The notes: a model not told the origin generated them from the letters alone. A DNA stretch of 64,000 nucleotides from Roseiarcus sp963774195 (GCA_963774195.1 CAVZDY010000001.1:868001-932000); one strand, 5' to 3'. Shown: positions 34,499 to 43,241, numbered from the stretch's first letter. Program-made: numbers and translations.

Positions 34499-34966
34499 AT
34501 GAGGACAGGCCGCCATTTCCGCCACATCGACGCGCCGCGCAATTCGGTCTATTGCGCGCTTTTAGACGCCCGCCTGGTCGCGCAGTGGAACGCCCCGGCC
34601 GGGATGCGCTGCGAGGTTCACGCTTTCGAAGCGCGTGAAGGCGGCTCCTTCCGCATCTCCCTGACCAACGAAGCGGCGGACGCGGTCGGCAAAACAACGG
34701 TGCGCACGGATACCTACCAAGGCCGCTTTACGCAGTTGATCGAGAATGAAAAAGTCGTCGAAGTGGACGAATTCGAAACGTCCAACCCTGCTTTCCAGGG
34801 CGAGATGACGAGCGTCTACACGCTCGCGGACGCGGATGGCGGGACCGATCTCGTCGCCGTCCACGAAGGGCTGCCGTCGGGCGTCGCGATCGAAGACAAC
34901 GACCTCGGCTGGCGGATGGCGCTCGATAAGCTCGCCGCGCTGGTCGAAGCTCATCCGCGGCCGTAG
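34499..34966 (+). CDS. SRPBCC (AHSA1-like) domain protein
   Basis: 155 aa from the ATG at 34499. Helix-grip fold: HFRHIDAPRNSVYCALLDARLVAQWNAP start, GGSFRISLT, TYQGRFTQLIENEKVVEVDEFE and a C-terminal helix DLGWRMALDKLAALVEAHP. AHSA1-like proteins bind hydrophobic ligands or act as Hsp90 co-chaperone relatives; this short form is usually annotated SRPBCC or polyketide cyclase-like. Stand-alone, followed by a REP element. Confidence 0.88.
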   Translation: MRTGRHFRHIDAPRNSVYCALLDARLVAQWNAPAGMRCEVHAFEAREGGSFRISLTNEAADAVGKTTVRTDTYQGRFTQLIENEKVVEVDEFETSNPAFQGEMTSVYTLADADGGTDLVAVHEGLPSGVAIEDNDLGWRMALDKLAALVEAHPRP

Positions 34967-34983
34967 CCGACAAGCGGCCTCTT

Positions 34984-35090
34984 TCATGCCCGCGAAAAGC
35001 GGGCATCCAGACAACCGCGAAGGCTCGGGAAGATAGGGAACCCTTCGCTTCCCCGCCAGCGGCGGCGATCTGGATGCCCGCTTTCGAGCC
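34984..35090. repeat. REP family B pair, second palindrome split by IS1182
   Basis: TCATGCCCGCGAAAAGCGGG is complete. The facing palindrome starts CTGGATGCCCGCTTTCG at the IS edge; its remaining arm CCGCGGGCATGACAG lies at 36610-36624 beyond the IS. Confidence 0.75.
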
Positions 35091-36601
35091 TGTGAAGGAT
35101 TTGAACTTTGGGGCCCGAGGGTGAGGTTCGCGGCGCTGTGGCCGGGTTGGGCGCCTGAACTGGAAGCGCGCGCGCTCTCGAAGCGCTTGAGGCGCTCGCT
35201 CGCGGCGCGTCGGGCGCGCCGTCCGGCGTCGTGGGTCAGGCGGTTGCGGCCCTCAGCCGGTGGGCGGCGACCAGGTTGTGGGCGAGGGCGTGCCACAGGG
35301 CGATCGCTCTCGCCTTGAGGAGGCCGCGCACCGGGATGAAGCCGAAGCCGTGGTTCTTGCGGTCGGCGTTGACCCGCTCGATCTGCTTGCGCAGCGCGTA
35401 GACGGCCTTGCCCGCTTCGCTCGCCATCCGCTCGCGCCAACGCTTGACGCACTCCGGTTCTTGCGCGCGGCGGCGTTCGCGCCGCGCGCGCGATGCCGGC
35501 TTGATGTCGTCGCGCTCGACCGGCAGCGGCGCGAACACCTCGACCGGACCGGCCCGATGGTGGTCCAGCACCACGATGTCTGCCTGGGTGGCGTAACCGG
35601 TGTCGACCAACAGGCGGTCGGGCGTCCTGCCGTAGCGGCGGGCGATGTCGTCCACCATCGGCATCGCCAGGCGCCGATCGTTGCGGCGGTCGGTCATCGC
35701 GATCGAAACGATCACGCCGCTTTGCGGCGCCGCCGCGATTTGCGCATTGTAGCCGGCGCGCACCGCCCCGTCGGCAAACCGCATCGCGCGCGCCTCAGGA
35801 TCGGTCAACGAAACGCTCGGCTCCTTCTTCTTGGCCTCGTCCTTGCGATGCCGCTGCGCCCGCGCCGCGCGCTCTTTGGTCAGCCGCGCCAACGCCGCAC
35901 GCGCCCGCTGGGCGCGCTCCTGAACCTCGCGCGCCGCCCGCTCGCGCGCCGCCTGCCGACGACGGCTCGAAGCGGCGCCGTCGCTCTTCAACTCGTCTTT
36001 GAGCGCGGCCAGGCGTTGTTCCACTGCCGCCTCGATTTCGCTGAGCCGCGCCGCGCGCTTGAACGATCCCTTGCTCGCGCTGGCGCGCACCTTCGTGCCG
36101 TCGACCGCGATGTCGCTCAGCGAAACCAGCCCTTCCGCCAGCAAAGCCGTCACACTCTCGGTCAACAGCCGGTCGAGCGTCTCGACCAGCCCGACCCGAA
36201 AATCCGCCAGCCCGTGGTAGTTCACCGGCACCCCGCCAGCCAGCCAGCGGTAGGCGACGTCCCGTTCGGCCAGCCGCTCCAACTCGCGCGCCGAGCCCAC
36301 CCCTTCGACCGTCGCATAGAGCCACAGCGCCAGCAGAACCGCCGGATCGGCCGCCGGACGCCCGGCCCGCTCACCGCGCGAGCGGATCGCCGCGTAAAGC
36401 GCCGAAAGATCAAGGTCCTCGACAAACCGCCAGACGACCCGCGCCCGGTGGTCCGCCGGCAGCAATCCATCGAGATCGATCATGTCCCAACGAAGCTGAG
36501 AACGATCCGCCTTGATGACCCGCGCCTCGCCCATGATTCGCCCCCGCCCCGTCGAGGGCGAGTGAATCACGGACAGGCGCCCAAGCCAATTTGTTCACAC
36601 G
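35091..36601 (-). mobile_element. IS1182-family insertion sequence
   Basis: About 1.51 kb with imperfect inverted ends: TGTGAAGGATTTGAACTTTG at the left and, on the other strand, TGTGAACAAATTGGCTTGGG at the right. It has one transposase gene on the minus strand. It is inserted inside the loop of a REP family B palindrome. No clean target duplication can be read. Confidence 0.8.
35236..36570 (-). CDS. IS1182-family transposase
   Basis: 444 aa, apparently intact. DDE domain with ISxVDGTK-like SDIAVDGTKVRASASKGSFK (first Asp), a coiled-coil basic insert (about 180-250), DRRLLVDTGYATQADI (second Asp region) and the C-terminal KQIERVNADRKNHGFGFIPVRGLLKARA with the catalytic Glu. The N-terminal RWDMIDLDGLLPADHRARVVWRFVEDLDL is characteristic of IS1182/IS5-group enzymes. 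The start is ATG 36570, or 36534 (MGEARV). Confidence 0.92.
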   Translation of the reverse strand: MIHSPSTGRGRIMGEARVIKADRSQLRWDMIDLDGLLPADHRARVVWRFVEDLDLSALYAAIRSRGERAGRPAADPAVLLALWLYATVEGVGSARELERLAERDVAYRWLAGGVPVNYHGLADFRVGLVETLDRLLTESVTALLAEGLVSLSDIAVDGTKVRASASKGSFKRAARLSEIEAAVEQRLAALKDELKSDGAASSRRRQAARERAAREVQERAQRARAALARLTKERAARAQRHRKDEAKKKEPSVSLTDPEARAMRFADGAVRAGYNAQIAAAPQSGVIVSIAMTDRRNDRRLAMPMVDDIARRYGRTPDRLLVDTGYATQADIVVLDHHRAGPVEVFAPLPVERDDIKPASRARRERRRAQEPECVKRWRERMASEAGKAVYALRKQIERVNADRKNHGFGFIPVRGLLKARAIALWHALAHNLVAAHRLRAATA

Positions 36602-36678
36602 CTCTTCCGCGGGCATGACAGTCCAGGCGTCGCCCGAGAGACTATTCAATCCACGCGCCACTGTGGCAAATTTTCCAC

Positions 36679-36975
36679 ATGTCCGAGCGGCGATACTCCG
36701 TCTACATCATGGCGAGCCAGCGAAACGGAACACTCTATGTCGGGGTGACCAACCACCTGGCCGCGCGCGCCCTCCAGCACCGAACCGGTCGCGGCTCCAA
36801 ATTCGCCGCCCGGTACGGCGTGAAGACACTGGTGTGGTACGAACACTATTCGGACGTCAACGAGGCGATCGCCCGGGAAAAGCAGCTGAAGAAATGGGAG
36901 CGGCGCTGGTAGCTCGACCTGATCGAGGGCTTCAACCCGGACTGGGTCGATCTCTACGATAGCCCGAACGCCTAG
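36679..36975 (+). pseudogene. GIY-YIG nuclease-family protein with an in-frame TAG
   Basis: Starts SVYIMASQRNGTLYVGVTNHL: the GIY-YIG motif (VYI...LYV). Then RTGRGSKFAARYGVKTLVWYEHY and a catalytic-type EAIAREKQLKKWERRW. At 36910-36912 a TAG interrupts, then the family end continues in frame (LDLIEGFNPDWVDLYDSPNA) to TAG at 36973. Relatives have lysine here, so one change AAG to TAG explains it. The truncated 77-aa product keeps the core. Small YhbQ-like nucleases of this kind are abundant next to REP elements. Confidence 0.88.
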
Positions 36976-36990
36976 AAGCCGACCGAAGTT

Positions 36991-37108
36991 GTCATGCCCG
37001 CGAAAGCGGGCATCCAGAGTGACAGGCAAAGGCCCGCCAGCTTAGAGCGCCAATTGCTTCGCCGCCGGCGGCGGTGGTCTGGATGCCCGCTTTCGCGGGC
37101 ATGACAGG
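36991..37108. repeat. REP family B pair, intact
   Basis: GTCATGCCCGCGAAAGCGGG at the left and GATGCCCGCTTTCGCGGGCA at the right, inverted, about 75 bp apart. This is the intact form of the element that is split by IS copies at 34984, 27456 and 45387. Its right end adjoins the mutY stop codon. Confidence 0.85.
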
Positions 37109-38194
37109 TTACGCGTCGCCGAGGAACCGCAGCGCGTGCTTCACCGTTTTCAGCATCACGCTCGAAAAGCCTGCGTTCGCCGCGTCTTCCTGCTCGACCC
37201 AAATCGCCCCTTCGAATTGCGGCGGAGCGGCGGCGTCCGTCACGTAGAGCGTCAGCCGCAGGGTGAAATGGGTGAAGACCTGCTCGACGAGGCCGGGAAC
37301 GGCTCGCCAGGCGGCGGGAAACGGCGCGTCCTCGGCGCCGCCCGCCGGCTCGCCGACGCGCCAGGACCCACCCGGCAATTCGAGCGTCGCCCCCAGAAGG
37401 CCCTTAGGCGGGCGGCGGCGGGCGAGGATGGCGCCGTCGGCGCGCGTCGCGAAGAAGGCAGCGCCGAAGCGGATCGGCTTCGCCTTCACGGCGTTCTTGC
37501 GGGGAAAGGCGGCAGGCTCCCCCATCGCCAAGGCCGCGCAGGCCTCTCGCAACGGGCAGGCGGGGCAATTCGGGTTGCGCGGCCGGCAGATCGTCGCGCC
37601 GATGTCCATCAGCGCCTGCGCGAAATCGCCCGGCCGGTCGGCCGGGGTGAGGGTCGCCGCGACCTCGGCAATCTGGCGCCGGGCGGAGGCGACCGGCTTT
37701 TCGATCGCATAGAGCCGCGTCACGATGCGCGCGATATTGCCGTCGACCGGCGCCGCCTTGACGTTGAAGGCGATCGCCGCCACCGCCGCCGCCGTATAGG
37801 CGCCGACGCCCGGCAGGGCGCGCAGCTCCTGCTCAGTGCCGGGAAAGCGGCCGCCGCGCCGCGCCACTTCCTGCGCGCAGGCGTGCAGATTGCGCGCGCG
37901 AGAATAATAGCCCAGGCCGGCGAAGACGCGCATGACGTCCTCCATCGGCGCTGCGGCCAGCGCCTCGACGCGCGGCCATTCGGCGACGAATCTCAGGAAG
38001 TAGGGCGCCGCCGCCGCCGCGGTCGTCTGCTGAAGCAGGACTTCCGACAGCCAGACCCTATAAGGATCGGGCGTCTCCCCTGGACGCGCCCGCCAGGGCA
38101 GCTCCCGACGGTTGACGTCCCACCAAGCCAGCACGCGCTGGGCGATCGTCTCAGGCTTCAAAGCCGGGGCGCGAAAGGCTAGACTGTCGTTCAT
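37109..38194 (-). CDS. mutY: A/G-specific adenine glycosylase MutY
   Basis: 361 aa from the ATG at 38194. HhH-GPD core with WLSEVLLQQTT (catalytic Glu), LPGVGAYTAAAVAAIAF helix-hairpin-helix, VDGNIARIVTRL (catalytic Asp), and the 4Fe-4S loop CRPRNPNCPACPLREAC (C-x6-C-x2-C-x5-C). The C-terminal NUDIX-like domain recognises 8-oxoG (LPGGSWRV, VFTHFTLRL). It removes adenine opposite 8-oxoguanine. Its start codon overlaps the start codon of the divergent dciA gene. Confidence 0.97.
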   Translation of the reverse strand: MNDSLAFRAPALKPETIAQRVLAWWDVNRRELPWRARPGETPDPYRVWLSEVLLQQTTAAAAAPYFLRFVAEWPRVEALAAAPMEDVMRVFAGLGYYSRARNLHACAQEVARRGGRFPGTEQELRALPGVGAYTAAAVAAIAFNVKAAPVDGNIARIVTRLYAIEKPVASARRQIAEVAATLTPADRPGDFAQALMDIGATICRPRNPNCPACPLREACAALAMGEPAAFPRKNAVKAKPIRFGAAFFATRADGAILARRRPPKGLLGATLELPGGSWRVGEPAGGAEDAPFPAAWRAVPGLVEQVFTHFTLRLTLYVTDAAAPPQFEGAIWVEQEDAANAGFSSVMLKTVKHALRFLGDA

Positions 38195-38741
38195 GGCAGC
38201 CGACACTAACTCCAGTCGCGCGATGACGAAACCCGCCGGCCCCAAAACGCGCGGCTTTGCGGCGCAACTCGGCTCGCTGCTCGGCGGCGTCGTGGAGCCG
38301 ACGCTCGCCGCGCGCGGGCTCGGCGAAATGAGCCTGTTGACCGATTGGCCCGACATCGTCGGCGCGTCGATCGCCCGCTACGCCCGGCCGATCCAGATCC
38401 AATGGCCGCCGCGCGGCGCCAAGCGCGCGCCGGATGAAGGCGCGCCGGCGACGCTCGTCTTGCGCATCGACGGCGCCTTCGCGCTGGAAGCGCAGCACGC
38501 GAGCCCCGTCATCATCGAACGCGTCAACGCCCATCTCGGCTGGCGCTGCATCGCGAAGGTGGCGTTCCGGCAAGGACCGCTGGCGGAGCTCAAGAAGCCG
38601 CGCCGCGCGGTCCCGCCGCCGAGCCCTGGCGCGAGCGCCGCGGCGGCGGCGCTCGCGGAGCGAATCGAAGATGAAGCGCTGCGCGGCGCATTGACCCGGC
38701 TCGGCGCGCGGGTGATCGACAGTCATGGCGGAACGCGATAG
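38193..38741 (+). CDS. dciA: DUF721/DciA-family protein (helicase operator)
   Basis: 182 aa. The DUF721 domain reads LGSLLGGVVEPTLAARGLGEMSLLTDWPDIVGASIARYARPIQIQW, then LVLRIDGAFALEAQHASPVIIERVNAHLGWRCIAKVAF. DciA loads the replicative helicase in bacteria lacking DnaC. The C-terminal 60 residues are Ala/Pro-rich. Start ATG 38193 overlaps the opposed mutY ATG; ATG 38223 is an alternative that would leave a 28-bp divergent gap. The mutY-DUF721 neighbourhood is conserved in Rhizobiales. Confidence 0.88.
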   Translation: MAADTNSSRAMTKPAGPKTRGFAAQLGSLLGGVVEPTLAARGLGEMSLLTDWPDIVGASIARYARPIQIQWPPRGAKRAPDEGAPATLVLRIDGAFALEAQHASPVIIERVNAHLGWRCIAKVAFRQGPLAELKKPRRAVPPPSPGASAAAAALAERIEDEALRGALTRLGARVIDSHGGTR

Positions 38742-38748
38742 AACCCTT

Positions 38749-38812
38749 CTCTCCCCGCATAGCCCGTCAAGAGACCGGCGTTCTGACGAAAGCCCTATGC
38801 TGGAGAAGGCGA
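38749..38812. repeat. Interspersed repeat family C, overlapping the dapF start
   Basis: CTCTCCCCGCATAGCCCGTC, GAGACCGGCGTTCTGACGAA, CCCTATGCTGGAGAAGG: same order as 4455-4529. The ATG within CCCTATGCTGG is the most likely dapF start (38797). Confidence 0.7.
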
Positions 38813-39723
38813 CGACGCGACCGGGAGAATCGACCATTTCCACCGCTCCGAGCTCGCTCGCCGGACGCCGCATTGCGCGGATGAACGGCGCCGGCAACAA
38901 AATCCTGGTGCTCGACCTCCGCGGCGGCGCGCCGATGCCGGCCCCTGAAGAGACTCGGGCGATCCACCGCGCCGAAGGTCTCGACTTCGACCAGTTGATG
39001 GTGCTCGGCGACCCGAGGCGCGCCGATACGCTCGCCTTCGTGCGCATCTATAACAACGACGGCAGCGAAGCAGGCGCCTGCGGCAACGGCACACGCTGCG
39101 TCGCCGATCGGCTCGCCCGCGAGACCGGCCTCGAAGCTTTGACGATCGAGACGGCGGCCGGGCTCATCCCGTGCGACCGGCTCGGCGCCTGGAGCTACCG
39201 CGTCGACATGGGAGCGCCGCGCCTCGGCTGGCGCGATATTCCAATCACGCACGCCGTCGACGACACCCGCCGCGTCGCGATCGACCTGCCGGGCGGTCCC
39301 GACTACGGGCCGGCGAGCCTCGTCAACATGGGCAACCCGCATGCGGTCTTTTTCGTGAAGGACGTCGCTGCGATCCCGCTCGAGACGGTCGGGCCGCGTT
39401 TCGAAACCCACCCGCTATTCCCTGAGAAGGCGAATATCTCCTTCGCCCAAGTCGAGGCCCGCGACGCCGTCACGCTGAGAGTTTGGGAGCGCGGCGTCGG
39501 CGCGACGCTCGCCTGCGGCTCCGCCGCCTGTGCGACCCTGGTCGCCGGCGCCCGCTTGGGGCTGACCGATCGCAAGGCGGGCATCCGCCTGCCCGGCGGC
39601 GTGTTGACGATCGAATGGCGCGAGGATGACCATGTGCTGATGACCGGCTCGGTCGAGTTCGAGCGCGAGATCGTTCTGGCGCAACGCATTTTCGAGGTTG
39701 CGGCGGCTGACGCGGAGGATTAG
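38797..39723 (+). CDS. dapF: Diaminopimelate epimerase
   Basis: 308 aa if ATG 38797 is used. Family motifs: ARMNGAGNKILVLDLRG start, IYNNDGSEAGACGNGTRCVA (first catalytic Cys), NMGNPHAVFFV, and GVGATLACGSAACATLVA (second catalytic Cys). It interconverts LL- and meso-diaminopimelate for lysine and peptidoglycan. Without 38797 the next ATG (38881) would remove the first beta strand. The preferred start lies within a family C repeat, so the first residues (MLEKATTRPG) may be repeat-derived. Confidence 0.94.
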   Translation: MLEKATTRPGESTISTAPSSLAGRRIARMNGAGNKILVLDLRGGAPMPAPEETRAIHRAEGLDFDQLMVLGDPRRADTLAFVRIYNNDGSEAGACGNGTRCVADRLARETGLEALTIETAAGLIPCDRLGAWSYRVDMGAPRLGWRDIPITHAVDDTRRVAIDLPGGPDYGPASLVNMGNPHAVFFVKDVAAIPLETVGPRFETHPLFPEKANISFAQVEARDAVTLRVWERGVGATLACGSAACATLVAGARLGLTDRKAGIRLPGGVLTIEWREDDHVLMTGSVEFEREIVLAQRIFEVAAADAED

Positions 39724-39773
39724 CAAACAGGCGCCGCTGCGGCTTTGATAATTGACGATGCTGACATGTTATC

Positions 39774-39791
39774 CCCTTGACATTTCAAGGG
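39774..39791. promoter_or_regulatory. Inverted repeat before deoC
   Basis: CCCTTGA-CATT-TCAAGGG, a perfect 7-bp arm repeat ending 20 bp before the deoC GTG and overlapping a TTGACA-like box. A candidate operator for the deoC-aldehyde dehydrogenase operon. No regulator gene adjoins. Confidence 0.45.
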
Positions 39792-39810
39792 TCGGGAAAG
39801 GGAGGACGCT

Positions 39811-40809
39811 GTGAACGAGATCAGCTTGGTGCGGTCGGCAGAGCCGACGGCCGGACACAACCGTCCCCGAAATGCTGGCGCACCCCTCGACCCCTCGTGG
39901 TTTGAGGGCATCGGCGTCAACGCTAGCGCCGTCGAGCGCCGCACCACGACGCTGATGGCGCGCCGCTCGGTGAAGAAGGACTTCCAGGCGGCCTGGCTGG
40001 TCCAAGCGATCGCCTGCATCGACCTGACCACCCTCGCGGGCGACGATACGCCGGGACGCGTGCACCGCCTCTGCGCCAAGGCGCGCCAGCCGCTCGACGA
40101 AGACCTTCTCGAGGCCCTCGGCCTGACCGATGCGCCGCCGACCGTCGGCGCCGTCTGCGTCTATCCGACCATGGTCGGGCCGGCGGTCAAGGCGCTGCAA
40201 GGCTCCGGCATTCCCGTAGCGTCTGTGGCGACCGGATTTCCCGCCGGGCTGACGCCGCTGAAGCAGCGGCTCGCTGAAATCGAATACGCCGTGAGCGAGG
40301 GGGCGGCCGAGATCGACATCGTCATCACGCGCGCCCATGTGCTCGATCGCGAATGGACGGCGCTCTATGACGAAGTGAAGGCGATGCGCGAAGCCTGCGG
40401 GCCGGCGCATCTCAAGGCCATTCTCGCCACGGGCGATCTGAAAACCCTGCGCAACGTCTACGCCGCGAGCATGGTCGCGATGCAGGCCGGCGCCGACTTC
40501 ATCAAGACCTCGACCGGCAAGGAGGACGTCAACGCCACCCTACCGGTGAGCCTGACGATGTTGCGCGCCTTGCGCGACTACCGCGAGCTCGTCGGCTTCG
40601 ACGTCGGCTTCAAGCCCGCCGGCGGCTTGCGCACCGCCAAGGATGCGCTCAATTGGCTGATCCTGATGAAGGAGGAGCTCGGCCTGCCGTGGATGCGCAG
40701 CGACCTCTTCCGCATTGGCGCAAGCTCGCTGCTGACCGACATCGAGCGGCAGCTCAGCCACTACGCGACTGGCCGCTACTCGGCGAATTATCGCCACGCG
40801 ATGGCGTGA
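39811..40809 (+). CDS. deoC: Deoxyribose-phosphate aldolase
   Basis: 332 aa from a GTG behind GGGAGG. The class I aldolase Schiff-base lysine is K232 in FIKTSTGK; AIACIDLTTL, VGAVCVYPTMV, VATGFPAGLTPL, EIDIVITRAHV and DVGFKPAGGLRTAKDAL match the family. It splits deoxyribose 5-phosphate into glyceraldehyde 3-phosphate and acetaldehyde. It is longer than E. coli DeoC because of a 60-residue N-terminal extension. The next gene, an aldehyde dehydrogenase 10 bp away, could consume the aldehyde product. Confidence 0.95.
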   Translation: MNEISLVRSAEPTAGHNRPRNAGAPLDPSWFEGIGVNASAVERRTTTLMARRSVKKDFQAAWLVQAIACIDLTTLAGDDTPGRVHRLCAKARQPLDEDLLEALGLTDAPPTVGAVCVYPTMVGPAVKALQGSGIPVASVATGFPAGLTPLKQRLAEIEYAVSEGAAEIDIVITRAHVLDREWTALYDEVKAMREACGPAHLKAILATGDLKTLRNVYAASMVAMQAGADFIKTSTGKEDVNATLPVSLTMLRALRDYRELVGFDVGFKPAGGLRTAKDALNWLILMKEELGLPWMRSDLFRIGASSLLTDIERQLSHYATGRYSANYRHAMA

Positions 40810-40819
40810 GGACCGGACG

Positions 40820-43192
40820 ATGGGAAAGATCACGGATATTTTGCGCACGATGGAATACGGCCCCTCGCCGGAGAGCGACGAACACGTGCGGGCCTGGCTC
40901 GCCTCCCACAAGGACGGCTTCGGCCACTTCATCGGCGGACGCTTTCTCGCGCCGGCGGCGCTCTTCGACGTCAACAACCCGGCGACCGGCGAGCGGATCG
41001 CGCGCGTCTCGCAAGGAACGGCCGGGGACATCGACGCCGCCGTCGCCAGCGCCCGCAAGGCCTTCCCGAAATGGGCGGCGCTGAGCGGCGACGAGCGGGC
41101 GCGCTACATTTACGCTTTGGCGCGCCATGTGCAGAAGCGCGAGCGCTTCCTTGCCGTGCTGGAAAGCGTCGACAACGGCAAGCCGATCCGCGAATTGCGC
41201 GACATCGACATTCCCCTCGTCGCCAGGCATTTCTACCATCACGCGGGCTGGGCCTCGCTCATCCCGAGCGAATTTCCCGGTCATCGCCCGGTTGGCGTCT
41301 GCGGCCAGATCATTCCCTGGAATTTCCCGCTGCTGATGCTCGCCTGGAAGATCGCGCCCGCGCTCGCGGCCGGCAATACGGTGGTGCTGAAGCCGGCTGA
41401 ATTCACGCCGCTGACCGCGCTCGCCTTCGCCGAGATCTGCATTGAGGCGGGCTTGCCGCCGGGCGTCGTCAACATCGTCACCGGCGACGGGTCGACCGGC
41501 GCCGCGTTGGTCGACCACGAAGGCGTCGACAAGATTGCCTTCACCGGCTCGACCGAGGTCGGCCGCGCCATTCGTAAGGCGACCGCCGGATCGGGCAAGA
41601 AATTGTCGCTCGAACTCGGCGGCAAGTCGCCCTTCATCGTTTTCGAAGACGCCGATCTCGACAGCGCGGTCGAGGGCGTCGTCGACGCGATCTGGTTCAA
41701 CCAGGGCCAGGTGTGCTGCGCCGGCTCGCGGCTGCTGGCGGCCGAATTGATCGCCGAGAAATTTCTGGCCAAGCTGCGTAAGCGGATGGCCAATCTCAGG
41801 ATCGGCGATCCGCTCGACAAATCGACCGACGTGGGCGCGATCGTCGCCCCTGTGCAACTCGAGCGCATCCGCCGGCTCGTCGAGCAAGGCGAGCGCGAGG
41901 GCGCCAAGGTTTGGCGGGCCGAAGGGGCGTTGCCCGGCAAGGGTTGCTTCTATCCGCCGACCCTCGTCACCGACGTCGAGCCCGCGTCGCTACTGGCGCG
42001 CGAAGAAATCTTCGGGCCGGTGCTGGTGGCGATGACGTTCCGCACCCCCGACGAAGCGATCGCGCTTGCCAACAACACCAGCTACGGCCTCTCCGCCTCG
42101 ATCTGGACGGAGAACGTCAATCGCGCGCTCGAAATCGCGGCGCGGGTCAAGGCCGGCGTCGTCTGGATCAACTCGACCAACCTCTTCGACGCGGCTGCGG
42201 GCTTCGGCGGCTATCGCGAGAGCGGCTTCGGCCGCGAGGGCGGCCGGGAAGGGCTCGCCGAATATCTCGTCGCCGACGCTCCCAAGGCGAAGACGAACGG
42301 CAAGGCGCAGTCTGCCGTGCTGAGCGCCTTGCCGGGTCAGGCGCCGGCAGGCGGCGACGCGATCGACCGCACCGCCAAGCTCTATATCGGCGGCAAGCAG
42401 GCGCGCCCCGATTCCGGCTACAGCTACGCCGTCGTCGACCGTAAGGGCGCGGCGGTGGGTCTCGCCGGCCTCGGCAACCGCAAGGACATCCGCAACGCCG
42501 TGGAAGCCGCGAGCAAGGCGGCGAGCTGGGGCGCGGCGACCGCGCACAACCGCGCGCAGGTGCTCTACTACGTCGCCGAGAATCTCGAAGCGCGCGCCGC
42601 TGAATTCGCCGATCGCCTGCGCGCGATGACGGGCGCCTCGCCCGCCGAGGCGAAGGAGGAGGTCGCCGCCGCGGTGCGCCGCACCTTCTACTACGCGGGC
42701 TTCGCCGACAAATTCGACGGCGCGGTTCACTCGACGCGGACCCGCTTCGTGACGCTGGCGATGAACGAGCCGTGGGGCGTGATGGGGATCGTCTGCCCCA
42801 ATGAAGCGCCCCTCATCGGCTTCGTCTCGCTCGTCATGCCGGCGATCGCGATGGGCAATTGCGTTGTGGTCGCCCCGTCGGCCGCGCATCCCTTGAGCGC
42901 CACGGACTTCTATTCCGTGCTCGACACGTCGGACGTGCCCGGCGGGGTCGTCAACATCGTTACCGGCGACGGCGCCACGCTCGCCAAGACGCTCGCCGAG
43001 CACGACGGCGTCGACGCGCTCTGGTTTGTCGGCGCGAGCGAGGGCGCCAAGATGGTCGAGGCCGCCTCGGCCGCGAACCTCAAGGCGACCTGGACGAGCG
43101 CCGCGCCGCTCGACTGGCGCGAGGCGCAGGGGCGCGAATTCCTGCGCCGCGCCACGCAGGTGAAGAACATCTGGACGCCTTACGGAGAGTAA
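40820..43192 (+). CDS. Two-domain aldehyde dehydrogenase (ALDH16-like)
   Basis: 790 aa, twice the usual ALDH length. Domain 1 (about 35-490) is complete: IPWNFPLLMLAWKIAPALAAGNTVVLKPAE, LELGGKSP (general base Glu) and WFNQGQVCCAGSRLL with catalytic C299. Domain 2 (about 505-790) keeps the fold (NEPWGVMGIVCPNEAPLIGFVSLVMPAIAMGNCVVVAPS) but lacks the catalytic cysteine segment. This matches the ALDH16 family, where the second domain is non-catalytic and helps dimerisation; bacterial members retain the active cysteine. Probably one operon with deoC. Confidence 0.92.
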   Translation: MGKITDILRTMEYGPSPESDEHVRAWLASHKDGFGHFIGGRFLAPAALFDVNNPATGERIARVSQGTAGDIDAAVASARKAFPKWAALSGDERARYIYALARHVQKRERFLAVLESVDNGKPIRELRDIDIPLVARHFYHHAGWASLIPSEFPGHRPVGVCGQIIPWNFPLLMLAWKIAPALAAGNTVVLKPAEFTPLTALAFAEICIEAGLPPGVVNIVTGDGSTGAALVDHEGVDKIAFTGSTEVGRAIRKATAGSGKKLSLELGGKSPFIVFEDADLDSAVEGVVDAIWFNQGQVCCAGSRLLAAELIAEKFLAKLRKRMANLRIGDPLDKSTDVGAIVAPVQLERIRRLVEQGEREGAKVWRAEGALPGKGCFYPPTLVTDVEPASLLAREEIFGPVLVAMTFRTPDEAIALANNTSYGLSASIWTENVNRALEIAARVKAGVVWINSTNLFDAAAGFGGYRESGFGREGGREGLAEYLVADAPKAKTNGKAQSAVLSALPGQAPAGGDAIDRTAKLYIGGKQARPDSGYSYAVVDRKGAAVGLAGLGNRKDIRNAVEAASKAASWGAATAHNRAQVLYYVAENLEARAAEFADRLRAMTGASPAEAKEEVAAAVRRTFYYAGFADKFDGAVHSTRTRFVTLAMNEPWGVMGIVCPNEAPLIGFVSLVMPAIAMGNCVVVAPSAAHPLSATDFYSVLDTSDVPGGVVNIVTGDGATLAKTLAEHDGVDALWFVGASEGAKMVEAASAANLKATWTSAAPLDWREAQGREFLRRATQVKNIWTPYGE

Positions 43193-43208
43193 GTCCGCTT
43201 AAACTCGA

Positions 43209-43241
43209 GCGGCGCGCGAAGGTCTCCCATTCGCGCGCCGC
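43209..43241. terminator. Strong hairpin after the aldehyde dehydrogenase gene
   Basis: GCGGCGCGCGAA and TTCGCGCGCCGC, perfect 12-bp arms around a 9-base loop, 17 bp after the stop codon. No T-run follows, so it may work as a rho-assisted terminator or mRNA stabiliser. The rest of 43242-43664 holds a family A repeat and an AT-rich promoter region for the chemoreceptor. Confidence 0.65.
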
